64,000 bases of DNA, taken from assembly GCF_013761175.1 (NCBI RefSeq), contig NZ_JACDUR010000006.1, forward strand, positions 496,001 to 560,000, read 5' to 3'. A program made the position numbers and the translations under genes. This DNA is from Nonomuraea soli (GTDB lineage: Bacteria > Actinomycetota > Actinomycetes > Streptosporangiales > Streptosporangiaceae). The first letter of the stretch is position 1, and every line of letters begins with the position of its first letter. Shown here in pieces: positions 15,502 through 24,706 of the stretch. The notes under the pieces were generated by a model, which saw only the letters and a program-made list of their open reading frames with translations, had not been told where the DNA came from and made no database searches.

Positions 15502-16581
15502 ATGCTGACCCCGCTCGGCTGGGGCACCCTGGTCGCCTCCGCCCTCCTCTACACGCTGGCCGCGGCGCTCGGCTACCCCGAGCTGTCGGTCCTGGCCACC
15601 GGTGGTCTGCTCGCGCTGGCCGGGGCGCTGGTGTGGAGCGCGCCGAAGCCCCGGCTGGAGGTGCGCCGCGAGGTCACCCCGCTGAAGGTGCCGCGCGGCG
15701 AGGCGGCGGTGGCGGTGCTGCACGTGCGCAACGTGGGCAGGTTCGCGCTGAGCGGCCTGCGCGCCCACGACCGTTTCGGCGACGTCGAGCACGGCGTGGA
15801 CCTGCCGCGGCTGCCGCGCAACACGCCCAAGGTGATCACCTATCCGCTGCCCACCGACCGGCGCGGCGAGATCCCCGTCGGGCCGCTGCGCCTGGTGCGC
15901 GCCGACCCGTTCGGGCTGACCAGGCGGGTGCGTGAGTACGGCGCCGCGGCCACGCTCCTGGTGCGCCCCCGCACGGTGGCCCTGCCCGTGGCCCCCTCGG
16001 GCCGGGCCCACCACCTGGAGGGCCCGACCAGCGACAACGCCCCGGCGGGCACGGTCACCTTCCACACGCTGCGCGAGTACGTCGTCGGCGACGACCTGCG
16101 GCACATCCACTGGCGGTCGAGCGCCCGCACCGGCACCCTGATGGTCCGCCAGCTCATCGACGCCAGCCTGCCCACGACCACCGTCGTGCTCGACACCCGC
16201 TCCCTGCGGGAGACGGCGGTCGACGTGGCCGCCTCGGTCGCGCTGGCGGCGGCCCGCGCGGGTTTCCCCGTGCGCCTGCTCACGGGCGAGGGGCCGCTCG
16301 CCGAGACCAAGGCAGACGCCGACCTGGTGCTGGACCGGCTCGCGCTGGTGACGGCGGGGGACAAGGCCGTGGCCGAGACCGTACGGCTGGCGCGCGGCGG
16401 CGGCTCGCTGGTTCTCGTCACCGCCGACCCGGCCGAGGCCGGGCGCCTGGCCGGGGTGCGCCGCCGTTTCGACCGGGTGATCTGCGTCCACCTCGGCGCG
16501 GAGCGCGTGAGCGCGCCCGGTGTGACGACGATGCCGCTGACCTCCCTGGAGGAGCTGCCCGGCCTGTGGAGGCAGCGATGA
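15502..16581 (+). CDS. DUF58 domain-containing membrane protein
   Basis: 359 residues. Two hydrophobic helices near the N terminus (~10-50) are followed by a soluble part with the family hallmark REYVVGDDLRHIHWRSSAR around residues 190-210. DUF58 proteins accompany MoxR ATPases, and the C-terminal part has a VWA-like alternation (TTVVLDTRS). The role is taken from the operon: a client or adaptor of the MoxR ATPase at the membrane. The start ATG at 15502 follows the MoxR stop by one base. The stop overlaps the ATG of the next gene (ATGA at 16578-16581). Confidence 0.92.
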   Translation: MLTPLGWGTLVASALLYTLAAALGYPELSVLATGGLLALAGALVWSAPKPRLEVRREVTPLKVPRGEAAVAVLHVRNVGRFALSGLRAHDRFGDVEHGVDLPRLPRNTPKVITYPLPTDRRGEIPVGPLRLVRADPFGLTRRVREYGAAATLLVRPRTVALPVAPSGRAHHLEGPTSDNAPAGTVTFHTLREYVVGDDLRHIHWRSSARTGTLMVRQLIDASLPTTTVVLDTRSLRETAVDVAASVALAAARAGFPVRLLTGEGPLAETKADADLVLDRLALVTAGDKAVAETVRLARGGGSLVLVTADPAEAGRLAGVRRRFDRVICVHLGAERVSAPGVTTMPLTSLEELPGLWRQR

Positions 16582-18593
16582 GGACACCGCTGGGCCTGCT
16601 GGTCGTCGCCCTGCTGTCGGCGGCGGCGGGATGGGCCTTCCACCGGGTCTTCCCCGCCCCCGACCTGCTCCTGGTGGTCGCCCCTGCCGCCGTGGTCCCG
16701 CCGCTCCTGGCCCTGCTGCTCCGGGCCCGGCCGCTGTGGTTGTCGCTGCTCGGCGGCGTGGTCCTGTGGTTCGCCGCGACGGTTCCGCTCTATCGCGGCC
16801 TGCCGCTCGGCCTGCCCGCCGATCTGGCCGACTCCTGGCAGGCGCTGCTGACCACGCTGCTGCCCGCCCAGCCGGAGCCCCGGCTGCTCGTCCTGGTGCA
16901 CACCCTGGTCTGGATCGCCTCCACGGTCGCGGCCGAGACTCTCGTCCGCACCCGCGCCAGGCTCGCCCCGGCCGTGCCCGCGATCGTCGTGTACGGCGTC
17001 GCGGTGCTGCTGGGCGTGGACGGCGAGGGCGAGAACCTGACGACGGGCGCGGCCGTGCTGGTGCTCTGCGCCCTGCTGGCGACGGTGCGCGACGAGCGCC
17101 CGGTGAGCTGGCTGCTGGCCCTGATCCCGGTGATCGCGCTGGCCGCCTACGCGACCGGGCCGCTGCTGCCCATCGCCGCCGAGCCGTACAACCCCAGGCA
17201 GCACGCCGAGCTGCCGCCGCCGAAGCGGGTCGACGGCGTCAGCCCGCTCGACCGGGTCTCGGCCTGGCTGCAGGTGCCCACGAGGCCGCTGTTCACCGTC
17301 AAGGCCGACCGGCCGCAGAACTGGCGCCTGGCGGTGCTCGACAGGTACGACGGCGTGCGCTGGACCTCGGGCGCCCGTTTCCAGCCGACCGGCGGCCGGG
17401 TGCCGCAGGGCGAATGGGGCGGCGCGGCCGAAATCGTGCGCCAGGAGATCGTCTTCGACGGCCTGCCCGGCGCCTGGCTGCCCGCCGCGGAGCGCCCCAG
17501 CGAGGTCGAGGGGGTGCCCGGCCTGATCGTGGACCCTGACAGCGGCGCCCTGCTGGCCTCGGAGCAGCCCGCCAGGGGCTTCACGTATCGCGTCACCTCG
17601 CGCCTGGCCAAGCCGGGCAGGCAGGACCTGCTCGACGCCAGGCCCGCCGCCGAGCCCGAGCTGCTGCTGTTCCCGCCGGGGCCGCAGGAGCAGCTCTTCC
17701 GCCGTCTGGCCCAGCGTGCCACCGAAGGCGCCGACGCGCCCATCAAGCAGGCCTACCGGCTGCAGAAGTACCTCAGGGAGAACGCCAAGAACGATCTGAC
17801 GGCGCCGCCGGGACACTCGCTCAAGGGCCTGGAGTTCTTCCTGGAGACCACCCACCGCGGCACCTCCGAGCAGTTCGCCTCGGTGTTCGCGCTGATGGCC
17901 AGGACGCTGGGGCTGCCCTCGCGGGTGGTGGTCGGCTTCCGCCCCGGCGCGGAGCGCGACGGCAGGTACCACGTGATGTCGGGAGACGTCGTCGCCTGGG
18001 CGGAGATCAAGTTCGAGGGCCTGGGCTGGCGCCCGTTCTACCCGACGCCCGGCAAGAGCGGCGCCAAGGACGACCACGACGTGGTCTCCCAGGCGATCGA
18101 GGAGAGCCAGCAGCTGGAGGGCGAGTTCACTCAGGGCACGACGGACAAACCCCAGCAGAGCAAGGGCGGCGCCGACAGCACCGAGAGCACGCCCGGAGAC
18201 GGCGGCCCGTGGTGGGTGCCGATCCCGGTCGCCCTGGCGGCGCTCTACGGGCTGGTCGCGCTGATGCTGCCCTGGTGGCGCAGGCGGCGGCGCAGGGCCG
18301 CCGCCGACGCCGGGGGCAGGGTGCTCGGCGCCTGGCAGCAGACCTGCGACGACCTGGGCGTACGGCGGCAGCGCGCGCTCACGGCGGAGGAGGTCGTCGC
18401 CCGGCAGCCCGACCAGGTCGTGCGCCACCTCAAGCCGCTGGCGGACCTGTCGAACGTGGCGCGCTACGCCCCCGGCGACATGGCGGGGGCGGCGGCCGAC
18501 GAGGCCTGGCGTCACAGTGACGCGGTCCGCCGTGCCGTACGCGGGAGCACCCCGCTCAAGGCCCGGCTGAAACGTCGGTTGCTCCTGAAATGA
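16578..18593 (+). CDS. TgpA-like transglutaminase-fold membrane protein, catalytic residues missing
   Basis: 671 residues from the ATG at 16578, coupled to DUF58 by a 4-bp overlap. About six N-terminal membrane helices (~1-195) precede an extracellular domain with a transglutaminase core (~360-485), then a further helix (WWVPIPVALAALYGLVALML) and a cytosolic DUF4129-like tail. This is the TgpA layout. Active members read (Y/W)CEQFA and HAW. Here the first is TSEQFA, with Ser430 in place of the nucleophilic Cys, and the second is VVAWAE, with Val472 at the His position. The aligned core (SVFALMARTLGLPSRVVVGF) is otherwise well kept, so the domain probably binds rather than catalyses. It closes the FN3-MoxR-DUF58-TgpA operon. 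Confidence 0.88.
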   Translation: MRTPLGLLVVALLSAAAGWAFHRVFPAPDLLLVVAPAAVVPPLLALLLRARPLWLSLLGGVVLWFAATVPLYRGLPLGLPADLADSWQALLTTLLPAQPEPRLLVLVHTLVWIASTVAAETLVRTRARLAPAVPAIVVYGVAVLLGVDGEGENLTTGAAVLVLCALLATVRDERPVSWLLALIPVIALAAYATGPLLPIAAEPYNPRQHAELPPPKRVDGVSPLDRVSAWLQVPTRPLFTVKADRPQNWRLAVLDRYDGVRWTSGARFQPTGGRVPQGEWGGAAEIVRQEIVFDGLPGAWLPAAERPSEVEGVPGLIVDPDSGALLASEQPARGFTYRVTSRLAKPGRQDLLDARPAAEPELLLFPPGPQEQLFRRLAQRATEGADAPIKQAYRLQKYLRENAKNDLTAPPGHSLKGLEFFLETTHRGTSEQFASVFALMARTLGLPSRVVVGFRPGAERDGRYHVMSGDVVAWAEIKFEGLGWRPFYPTPGKSGAKDDHDVVSQAIEESQQLEGEFTQGTTDKPQQSKGGADSTESTPGDGGPWWVPIPVALAALYGLVALMLPWWRRRRRRAAADAGGRVLGAWQQTCDDLGVRRQRALTAEEVVARQPDQVVRHLKPLADLSNVARYAPGDMAGAAADEAWRHSDAVRRAVRGSTPLKARLKRRLLLK

Positions 18594-18600
18594 TGGCCGC

Positions 18601-19551
18601 GTGAGACAACGGACGGCAGCGCAGCTCCTGCATCGCCCCGAAGGCCTGGGCGCCGGCGAGATCGTGCGCCACCTGCTGGCCGTCCAGGCGCAGGACCTCC
18701 CCTCCGCCCTCCTGGCCTTCCGCGCCCGCTCGGCCACGGTGACGGTCGCCGACGTCGAGCGGGCGGTGGAGCGCCGCGAGATCGTGCGCGCCTGGGGCCC
18801 GCGCGGCACCCTCCACTACATCCACCACGACGACCTGCCCTGGCTGCTGTCCCTGTCGACGACCCGCCGCGCCTCCACGATGCGGCGGCTGGGGCAGGAG
18901 GGCGTCACCGGCGACGACCTGCTGCCGCTCATCGAGCGCGCGCTCGAAGGCCAGGGCCCGCTGACCAAGGCCGAGCTGGAGACGCGGCTCGGCGGGCGCG
19001 CCACCGGCCAGGGGATCGTGCACCTCGTGGGCCTGGCCGCCTCCTACGGCCTGGCCGTGCACGGGCCGCCGCGCGACGGCAAGCCCACCTATGTGCACAC
19101 CGCCGACTGGCTGGGCGCGCCGATCGTGTTCGAAGCCGACCGCGACCGCGCGCTGGCCGAGCTGGGCGTGCGCTACCGCCGCGCCCACGTGCCCGCCGAG
19201 CCGCACGACCTGGCGGCCTGGGCGGGCCTGCCGCTGGGGCAGGCACGCAAGGCGTGGCCGCCCTCCGGCGAGCCGGTGGACGGGCCCGAGGTTCCCGTAC
19301 GGCTCGCGCCCGCCTTCGACGAATACCTGATGGGCTGGCGCGACCGCGACAGCATCCTGGCCCCGCAGCACGTCAAGCGGGTCTTCCCCGGGGGCGGCAT
19401 GCTCCGCGCGGTGATCCTCGTCGGCGGCGTCATCCAGGGCACCTGGACCAGGTCCGGCGAGGTCGACGCCTTCACCGGGCTGCCGCCACTCGACGACGAG
19501 CTGGCCGACGTGCGCCGCTTCCTCACAGGAAGCGCAGCATCCGCTCCTTGA
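18601..19551 (+). CDS. Winged-helix DNA-binding domain-containing protein (AlkZ/PF06224-like)
   Basis: 316 residues with a GTG start 7 bp after the TgpA-like stop. The N terminus QLLHRPEGLGAGEIVRHLLAVQAQDLPSALLAFRAR and the later RGTLHYI are hallmarks of the HTH_42 family (PF06224), which includes the interstrand crosslink glycosylase AlkZ and AlkX. The AlkZ catalytic motif is QxQ; VQAQD near residue 30 contains it, so DNA glycosylase activity is possible. Many actinobacterial homologues remain uncharacterised. The gene could ride on the upstream operon transcript. Its end overlaps the convergent aldehyde dehydrogenase by 29 bp. Confidence 0.85.
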   Translation: MRQRTAAQLLHRPEGLGAGEIVRHLLAVQAQDLPSALLAFRARSATVTVADVERAVERREIVRAWGPRGTLHYIHHDDLPWLLSLSTTRRASTMRRLGQEGVTGDDLLPLIERALEGQGPLTKAELETRLGGRATGQGIVHLVGLAASYGLAVHGPPRDGKPTYVHTADWLGAPIVFEADRDRALAELGVRYRRAHVPAEPHDLAAWAGLPLGQARKAWPPSGEPVDGPEVPVRLAPAFDEYLMGWRDRDSILAPQHVKRVFPGGGMLRAVILVGGVIQGTWTRSGEVDAFTGLPPLDDELADVRRFLTGSAASAP

Positions 19552-20890
19552 GCCGGCCCACGGGCGGGTAGGCGAGGCGCCAGGTGTCGGGGCTGAGCGG
19601 CTTGTCGAGCACGGCCTTGGCATGGGTGAAGGTGTCGATCGAGTACTTCCCGTGGTAGGCGCCCTGCCCGCTGGTGCCGACCCCGCCGAACGGCAGCCCG
19701 GGCACGGCCAGGTGCGCGGCGGGCAGGCCGAAGCCCACCGCGCCCGACGAGGTCTCGGCCAGCAGCCTTCTGCGCGACTGCTCGGAGGCGGTGAAGGCGT
19801 ACAACGACAGCGGCTTGTCGCGCTCGTTGACGAACGTGATGGCCGAGCTCAGGTCGGGCACCGCGATGATCGGCAGCACCGGCCCGAAGATCTCCTCCCG
19901 CATGACGGGGGCGCCGGGATCGACCTCGGCCAGCACGGTCGGCGCGATGTAGCGGTTCCCTCTGTCGGCCTGGCCTCCGGTGACCACGCGGCCGTCGCGC
20001 AGGAAGGCGGCGACGCGGTCGAAGTGGCGCTCGCTGACGATCCTGCCGTAGTCGGGGCTGGTGGCCGGGTCGGGGCCGTACATCTCCCTGATGGCGTTCG
20101 CCAGGTGGGATTCCAGCTCGGTGGCGCTCTGGCCGACGGCCAGCAGGTAGTCGGGCGCGACGCAGGTCTGGCCGGCGTTGAGGAACTTGCCCCACACGAT
20201 GCGGCGGGCCGTGACGGCCAGGTCGACGCCGGGCTCCACGATGCACGGGTTCTTGCCGCCCAGCTCCAGCGTGACCGGCGTCAGGTGGCGGGCGGCGGCC
20301 GTCATCACGATCACGCCGACGGGCGCGCTCCCGGTGAAGAAGATGTGGTCGAAGCGCTGCTCCAGCAGCGCCGTGGTCTCCGGCACGCCGCCCTTGACGA
20401 CCTTGACCGCCTCCGGGTCCAGATACTTCGGCAGCAGGCGGGCCAGCGCCGCCGCGGTCCGCTCCGACAGCTCGCTCGGCTTGACGATCGCGCAGTTGCC
20501 GCCCGCCAGCGCGCCGACCAGCGGCGCGAGCGTCAGCTGGACCGGATAGTTCCACGCGCCGATGATCAGCGTCACGCCCAGCGGCTCGCGGACCACGCGT
20601 GCCTTGGCCGGCAGCATGAAGGCCGGCACCTTGGAGCGCTCGGGCCGCAGCCAGGTGTTGAGGTTCCTGAGCGCGTGGTCGATCTCGTTGGCGACGAAGC
20701 CGGTCTCGGTCGTGGCGACCTCGGCGGGGCTCTTGCCCAGGTCGGCCCCGAGCGCGCGCTCCAGCACCGCCGATTCCTGCTTGAGCAGCCGGTTCAGCGC
20801 CCTGAGCTGCTCCACGCGCCAGGTCACCGGCTTGGTGCGCCCGCGGTTGAAGGTGGTGCGCAGATCGGCGACCAGCACGTCGGCATTCAC
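19523..20890 (-). CDS. Aldehyde dehydrogenase family protein
   Basis: About 455 residues, the short class-3-like length. Seen: NYPVQLTLAPLVGALAGGN (substrate/cofactor loop), FTGSAPVG, LELGGKNPCIVE with the general base Glu, and GQTCVAPDY with the catalytic Cys (C243 with this start), then GPVLPI. NAD(P)-dependent oxidation of aldehydes to acids is expected; medium or long aliphatic aldehydes are usual for class 3, but the substrate is not shown. Start: GTG at 20890 was chosen; an in-frame TTG lies two codons upstream at 20896 and neither has a good ribosome binding site. It is divergent from a DHA2 exporter. Confidence 0.9.
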   Translation of the reverse strand: MNADVLVADLRTTFNRGRTKPVTWRVEQLRALNRLLKQESAVLERALGADLGKSPAEVATTETGFVANEIDHALRNLNTWLRPERSKVPAFMLPAKARVVREPLGVTLIIGAWNYPVQLTLAPLVGALAGGNCAIVKPSELSERTAAALARLLPKYLDPEAVKVVKGGVPETTALLEQRFDHIFFTGSAPVGVIVMTAAARHLTPVTLELGGKNPCIVEPGVDLAVTARRIVWGKFLNAGQTCVAPDYLLAVGQSATELESHLANAIREMYGPDPATSPDYGRIVSERHFDRVAAFLRDGRVVTGGQADRGNRYIAPTVLAEVDPGAPVMREEIFGPVLPIIAVPDLSSAITFVNERDKPLSLYAFTASEQSRRRLLAETSSGAVGFGLPAAHLAVPGLPFGGVGTSGQGAYHGKYSIDTFTHAKAVLDKPLSPDTWRLAYPPVGRLKERMLRFL

Positions 20891-20974
20891 GACCAAGCCG
20901 TACCCGATGTCACGAAACGGGCGGCTCCGGATATGAGATCTTGGTGGGGTCTTGGGAAGGAATTGACGATACCG

Positions 20975-22363
20975 ATGACCGCCAGGCGGGGGCCGGTCGC
21001 GGCCGGGCTGATGCTGTCCATGGCGCTGGCCGCCATCGACGGCACGATCGTGGCCACCGCGGTGCCGTCGATCGTGCGCGACCTCGGCCAGTTCTCCCTG
21101 TTCCCGTGGGTCATCGCCGGCTACATGCTCGCCCAGGCCGTCTGCACGCCGATCTACGGCAGGCTCGCCGACCAGTTCGGCCGCAAGCCCATGATCGCCA
21201 CCGGGATGGTCATCTTCCTCGTCGGCTCGCTGCTCGCCGGCCTGGCCTGGAGCATGCCCGTCCTGATCGTCGCCCGGGTGGTCCAGGGCGTGGGCGCCGG
21301 AGCCATCCAGTCGATCGTCCAGACGATCGCCGCCGACCTCTACCCCCTGGAGGAGCGCGGCAAGATCAGCGGCCTGCTCTCCTCCGTCTGGGGGGTCAGC
21401 GCCCTCGTCGGCCCCGCCGTCGGCGGCCTGCTGGCCGAGCTGGCCTCGTGGCGCTGGATCTTCCTGGCCAACCTGCCCGTCGGCGCCGCCGCCATCGCCG
21501 CGATCGTCGTCTTCCTCACCGAGGACGTCGAACGCCGCCCCGCCCGCATCGACGTTCCCGGAGCCCTCCTGCTGGCCGCCGGCGTGGTCGCGCTCATGCT
21601 CGGGCTGCAGGAGAGCGCCTGGTGGCTGGTCGCGGCGGGCGTGGCCGTCCTGGCCGGGTTCGGCTGGTGGGAACGGCGCGCGAAGGAACCGATCATCCCG
21701 CCCTGGGTCTGGCGCGACAGGGTCCTGCTCGGCTCCTTCCTCGGCAGCGCCGTCGTCGGCATGGTGCTCGTCGGGCCCAGCGTCTACCTGCCCACCTTCG
21801 CGCAGGGCGTGCTCGGCGCGGGCGTCATCGCCGCCGGTTTCGCCCTGGCCGTGCAGTCGATCGGCTGGCCGATCTCAGTGGCGCTGTCGAGCAGGCTCTA
21901 CATGCGCATCGGCTTCCGCGACACCGCCCTGTGCGGGCTGGTGCTGATCCTGGTCTCCGCGGTCATGTTCGTCTTCATGCGGCCCAGCGTGCTCTACGCC
22001 GGCGTGTGCTCCTTCGTCAACGGCGCGGGGCTCGGCCTGCTGTCGGTCTCCATGCTGCTCGGCGCGCAGAACACGGTCGGCTGGGAACGGCGCGGCGTCG
22101 TCACCGGCAGCGTGATCTTCTTCCGCATCGGTGGCGGCGCGCTCGGCACCGCCGTCCTGGCGGGCGTCGCCAACTCCACCCTGGCCGGCCACGGCTCGGT
22201 CGACGAGGCCGCCCGCGCCCTGCAGCGCGGCGGCGAGGGCTTGGAGCAGGTACGGCAGGCGCTGGCCGAGGCGGTGCACAACGTCTTCGTGGGCATGCTC
22301 GTGATCGTGCTGAGCGGGGTGATGGCGGTGCTCATCCTGCCCAGGCGGGTGCCCGGGCGGTGA
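20975..22363 (+). CDS. DHA2-family MFS drug exporter
   Basis: 462 residues with about 14 hydrophobic helices. The N-terminal DHA2 signature AAIDGTIVATAVPSI (motif D1-like), loop motif GRLADQFGRKP, and the motif C-like ALVGPAVGGLLA are present. Proton-driven efflux of drugs or metabolites across the cytoplasmic membrane is the family role; the substrate is unknown. Start: an upstream in-frame ATG at 20935 would add AGA, TCT and ATA codons untypical of the genome, so the ATG at 20975 is preferred (GGGAAGG lies 14 nt upstream). It ends 4 bp from the convergent kinase gene. Confidence 0.9.
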   Translation: MTARRGPVAAGLMLSMALAAIDGTIVATAVPSIVRDLGQFSLFPWVIAGYMLAQAVCTPIYGRLADQFGRKPMIATGMVIFLVGSLLAGLAWSMPVLIVARVVQGVGAGAIQSIVQTIAADLYPLEERGKISGLLSSVWGVSALVGPAVGGLLAELASWRWIFLANLPVGAAAIAAIVVFLTEDVERRPARIDVPGALLLAAGVVALMLGLQESAWWLVAAGVAVLAGFGWWERRAKEPIIPPWVWRDRVLLGSFLGSAVVGMVLVGPSVYLPTFAQGVLGAGVIAAGFALAVQSIGWPISVALSSRLYMRIGFRDTALCGLVLILVSAVMFVFMRPSVLYAGVCSFVNGAGLGLLSVSMLLGAQNTVGWERRGVVTGSVIFFRIGGGALGTAVLAGVANSTLAGHGSVDEAARALQRGGEGLEQVRQALAEAVHNVFVGMLVIVLSGVMAVLILPRRVPGR

Positions 22364-22367
22364 GGCG

Positions 22368-24065
22368 TCACTGCGGGATGGCGCCCCTGATGCAGGCGGG
22401 CCTGGACCAGGCGACCTTGCTCTCCTCGGAGATCTGCAGCGCCACGCCCACCTGGAAGCAGTAGCCCACGTCCTTCGTCAGGCCCGACACCCTGGTGCTC
22501 GTGGCGCCCTGCTCCAGCGCGGTCAGCGCCGGGCCGTTCTCGGCGGGGGCACGCTGCACCACCACGGGATAGCCGCGGGCGTTGGCCGGCAGCGTCCACC
22601 TGAGCTGGACGGTCACGCCGTTGTCGGCGGCGACCGTCACCCGGCGGGGGCGCAGCGCGTCGAGGGCCCTGGCGTCGACCGTGGGGTCCGGCTTCGCGGT
22701 CGCGGCCGGGGTGGTGGGGGCGGTCAGGTGCTCCTTGGGCGGCGTCCGGGGGTCGCGGGTGAGGAGGAAGGCCACGGCGGCGCCGCCGACGACCGTCACG
22801 GTGAGGGTGGCGCCGATGATCACCTTCAGCCTGGATCCGGGGCCGCTCGGAGTGCCGGCGGCGGCTCTGCTGAGCGCGGAACGCGGAGGGACGGCCGGAG
22901 GGACGGCCGGGGGGACGGGGGCGTGGGGCTGGGGAGCGCGGATGGGGTCGAGGACCGGAACGGGGGTGGGGTCCTGGGCCGCCGGGCTCACGGGGACAGG
23001 GGAGGACGCGGGCGCCGCGGGGACAGGGGAGGACGCGGGCGCCGCGGGGACGGCCGGGCTCGACGGGCCGCGTGCCTGGGAGGCTTCGGGGGACCACGCC
23101 GAGGCCGCTCCGAAGGAACGCGGCGGCGCGCCCGGACCGGGCCCGCGCACCGGTTCCGGTGACGGGGCCGGAGCGGCGGGACGGGGCACGGTGGCGCTGC
23201 CAGGCATCGGCTCGGACCCGATGAGGTCCGTCACCGGCAGCCCCAGCTCCGCCTGGACCTCCTGCAGCCGCCGCGCGAACGCGCGTGCCGTGCCGTACCT
23301 CTCGTGCGGCTTCTTGGCCATGGCCCGCACCACCGCCTGAACGGCCGCCGAGGGCACGTCGGCCCTGGCGATCGGCGGCGGCTCGTTGCTGAGCACCCTG
23401 AACATCAGCGGCGCGATCGACCCGTCCGTCGGGTTGTGGAAGGCGGGCTGCCCGGCGAGCAGGTGGTAGAGGGTCGAGCCGAGGGAGTACAGGTCGGTGG
23501 AGGCGGTGTGCGGCTGCCCGCTGAGCACCTCGGGCGCGGCGTGCAGGGGGGTGAAGGCGTTGCCCGAGGCGGTGACCTCGGAGGAGTCGACGACCCTGGC
23601 GACGCCGAAGTCGGCGATCGCCGGCTCGCCGTAGCGGGAGATGAGGATGTTCTGCGGCTTGATGTCGCCGTGCAGCACGCCCGCCTCGTGCACGGCCGCC
23701 AGTGCCCCGGCCAGCTTCACCCCGGCCCGCAGCACGTCGGCGACCGGTAACGCGCCCTCGCGTGAGACCCGGTCGCGCAGGGAGCCGTTCTCGAAGTAGT
23801 CCATGGCGATGTACGGCTTGCCCGAGCGTGTCATGCCGGTGTCGAAGACCGTGACGACGTTCGGGTGGCCGGTCAGCCGGCCCGTGAGCTGCAGCTCCCG
23901 CTGGAACCTGCGCATGGTGCGCTGGTCGACCCGGTCGACCGACAACACTTTGAGTGCGACGACCCGGTCGAGGCTCTCCTGGTAGGCCCGGTAGACGACG
24001 GCGAATCCGCCGCGCCCGGCCTCGTCGAGCACCCGGTATCCGGGCGCGTGGTCGACTGGCTGCAC
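22368..24065 (-). CDS. Serine/threonine protein kinase with extracellular FN3-like domain
   Basis: 565 residues. The cytosolic kinase domain (~10-270) has GRGGFAVVY, K39 in VVALKVL, HGDIKPQN with catalytic D134, and ADFGVAR with D152. It is an HGD (non-RD) kinase, because the Arg of HRD is Gly. A Pro/Ala-rich juxtamembrane stretch with VPAAPASSP repeats leads to one membrane helix (VIIGATLTVTVVGGAAVAFLL), then an extracellular ~100-residue fibronectin-III-like domain (VQLRWTLPANARGYPVVVQR, YCFQVGVAL). PASTA or propeller sensors are commoner in this kinase family. GTG start 24065 has GGGGGGA 6 nt upstream. It is divergent from a lipoprotein gene. Confidence 0.9.
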   Translation of the reverse strand: MQPVDHAPGYRVLDEAGRGGFAVVYRAYQESLDRVVALKVLSVDRVDQRTMRRFQRELQLTGRLTGHPNVVTVFDTGMTRSGKPYIAMDYFENGSLRDRVSREGALPVADVLRAGVKLAGALAAVHEAGVLHGDIKPQNILISRYGEPAIADFGVARVVDSSEVTASGNAFTPLHAAPEVLSGQPHTASTDLYSLGSTLYHLLAGQPAFHNPTDGSIAPLMFRVLSNEPPPIARADVPSAAVQAVVRAMAKKPHERYGTARAFARRLQEVQAELGLPVTDLIGSEPMPGSATVPRPAAPAPSPEPVRGPGPGAPPRSFGAASAWSPEASQARGPSSPAVPAAPASSPVPAAPASSPVPVSPAAQDPTPVPVLDPIRAPQPHAPVPPAVPPAVPPRSALSRAAAGTPSGPGSRLKVIIGATLTVTVVGGAAVAFLLTRDPRTPPKEHLTAPTTPAATAKPDPTVDARALDALRPRRVTVAADNGVTVQLRWTLPANARGYPVVVQRAPAENGPALTALEQGATSTRVSGLTKDVGYCFQVGVALQISEESKVAWSRPACIRGAIPQ

Positions 24066-24169
24066 TCGATGTCCCCCCGTGCTCCCCCTGCCCTGCGTGA
24101 TTTTAGTGGGAATCGAGGGGGCATAGGTGTTTTTGTGATCTGAACAGCGGTTATTCGGGGGGATAACTC

Positions 24170-24706
24170 ATGCGCAAGACGTTCGTGCTGTCACTGGCCG
24201 CCGCCGGGCTCCTGTCCGTGGCGTGCTCGGCCGAGCAGCAGCAGGGGATCGAGGCCAGGGCCAGCCAGGGGGCCAGCGCTCTGCCGTCGGTGTTCGACAG
24301 CGCCAACGCCCGAGCCTCGGAACTGATGTCGCAGGGCGCCGACGTGGCCGCCTCCGCGTCGGCCCGCGCCTCCGAGCTGCGCGCGTCGGCCGAGGCCAAG
24401 GCGTCGGAGCTGCGTGACCAGGCCAGCGCCGCCGCCTCCGACCTGGCCTCCGCCGCGGCCTCGGCCAGCGGAGCGGCCGGCCAGGCGATCGAGGACCTGA
24501 AGATCAAGCTCACCGAGAACCGCGACCAGGCCCAGCAGGAGCTGGAGCGCCTGCGCCAGGCGGGCGTCTACGACCCGAACAAGGTGGAGTACTCCGACGA
24601 CCCGGTCACCGCGCTCAAGCAGGTCAAGGAGCGGCTGGAGCAGGGCCTGGTCGACCTTCAGGGCAACCTCACCGAGAAGGGACGCCAAGAGCTGGGAGGA
24701 TCATGA
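24170..24706 (+). CDS. Small Ala-rich coiled-coil lipoprotein
   Basis: 178 residues. A signal peptide MRKTFVLSLAAAGLLSVAC ends in a lipobox-like LSVAC with the acceptor C19, so the protein is probably lipid-anchored outside the membrane. Residues ~40-115 are Ala/Ser-rich heptads (ASELRASAEAKASELR, AAASDLASAAASAS), predicted to form a coiled coil. The rest is charged helix, with DPVTALKQVKERLEQGL. I do not recognise the family. A strong ribosome binding site (GGGGGGA) precedes the ATG. It is divergent from the Ser/Thr kinase, which might act on the same envelope structure. The 3' end overlaps the M50-like gene by 38 bp. Confidence 0.75.
   Translation: MRKTFVLSLAAAGLLSVACSAEQQQGIEARASQGASALPSVFDSANARASELMSQGADVAASASARASELRASAEAKASELRDQASAAASDLASAAASASGAAGQAIEDLKIKLTENRDQAQQELERLRQAGVYDPNKVEYSDDPVTALKQVKERLEQGLVDLQGNLTEKGRQELGGS

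Noticed and set aside
15840..18809. A 989-codon - strand frame opposite DUF58 and the TgpA-like gene
   Set aside because: Antisense shadow; the + strand genes show conserved motifs and 4-bp couplings.
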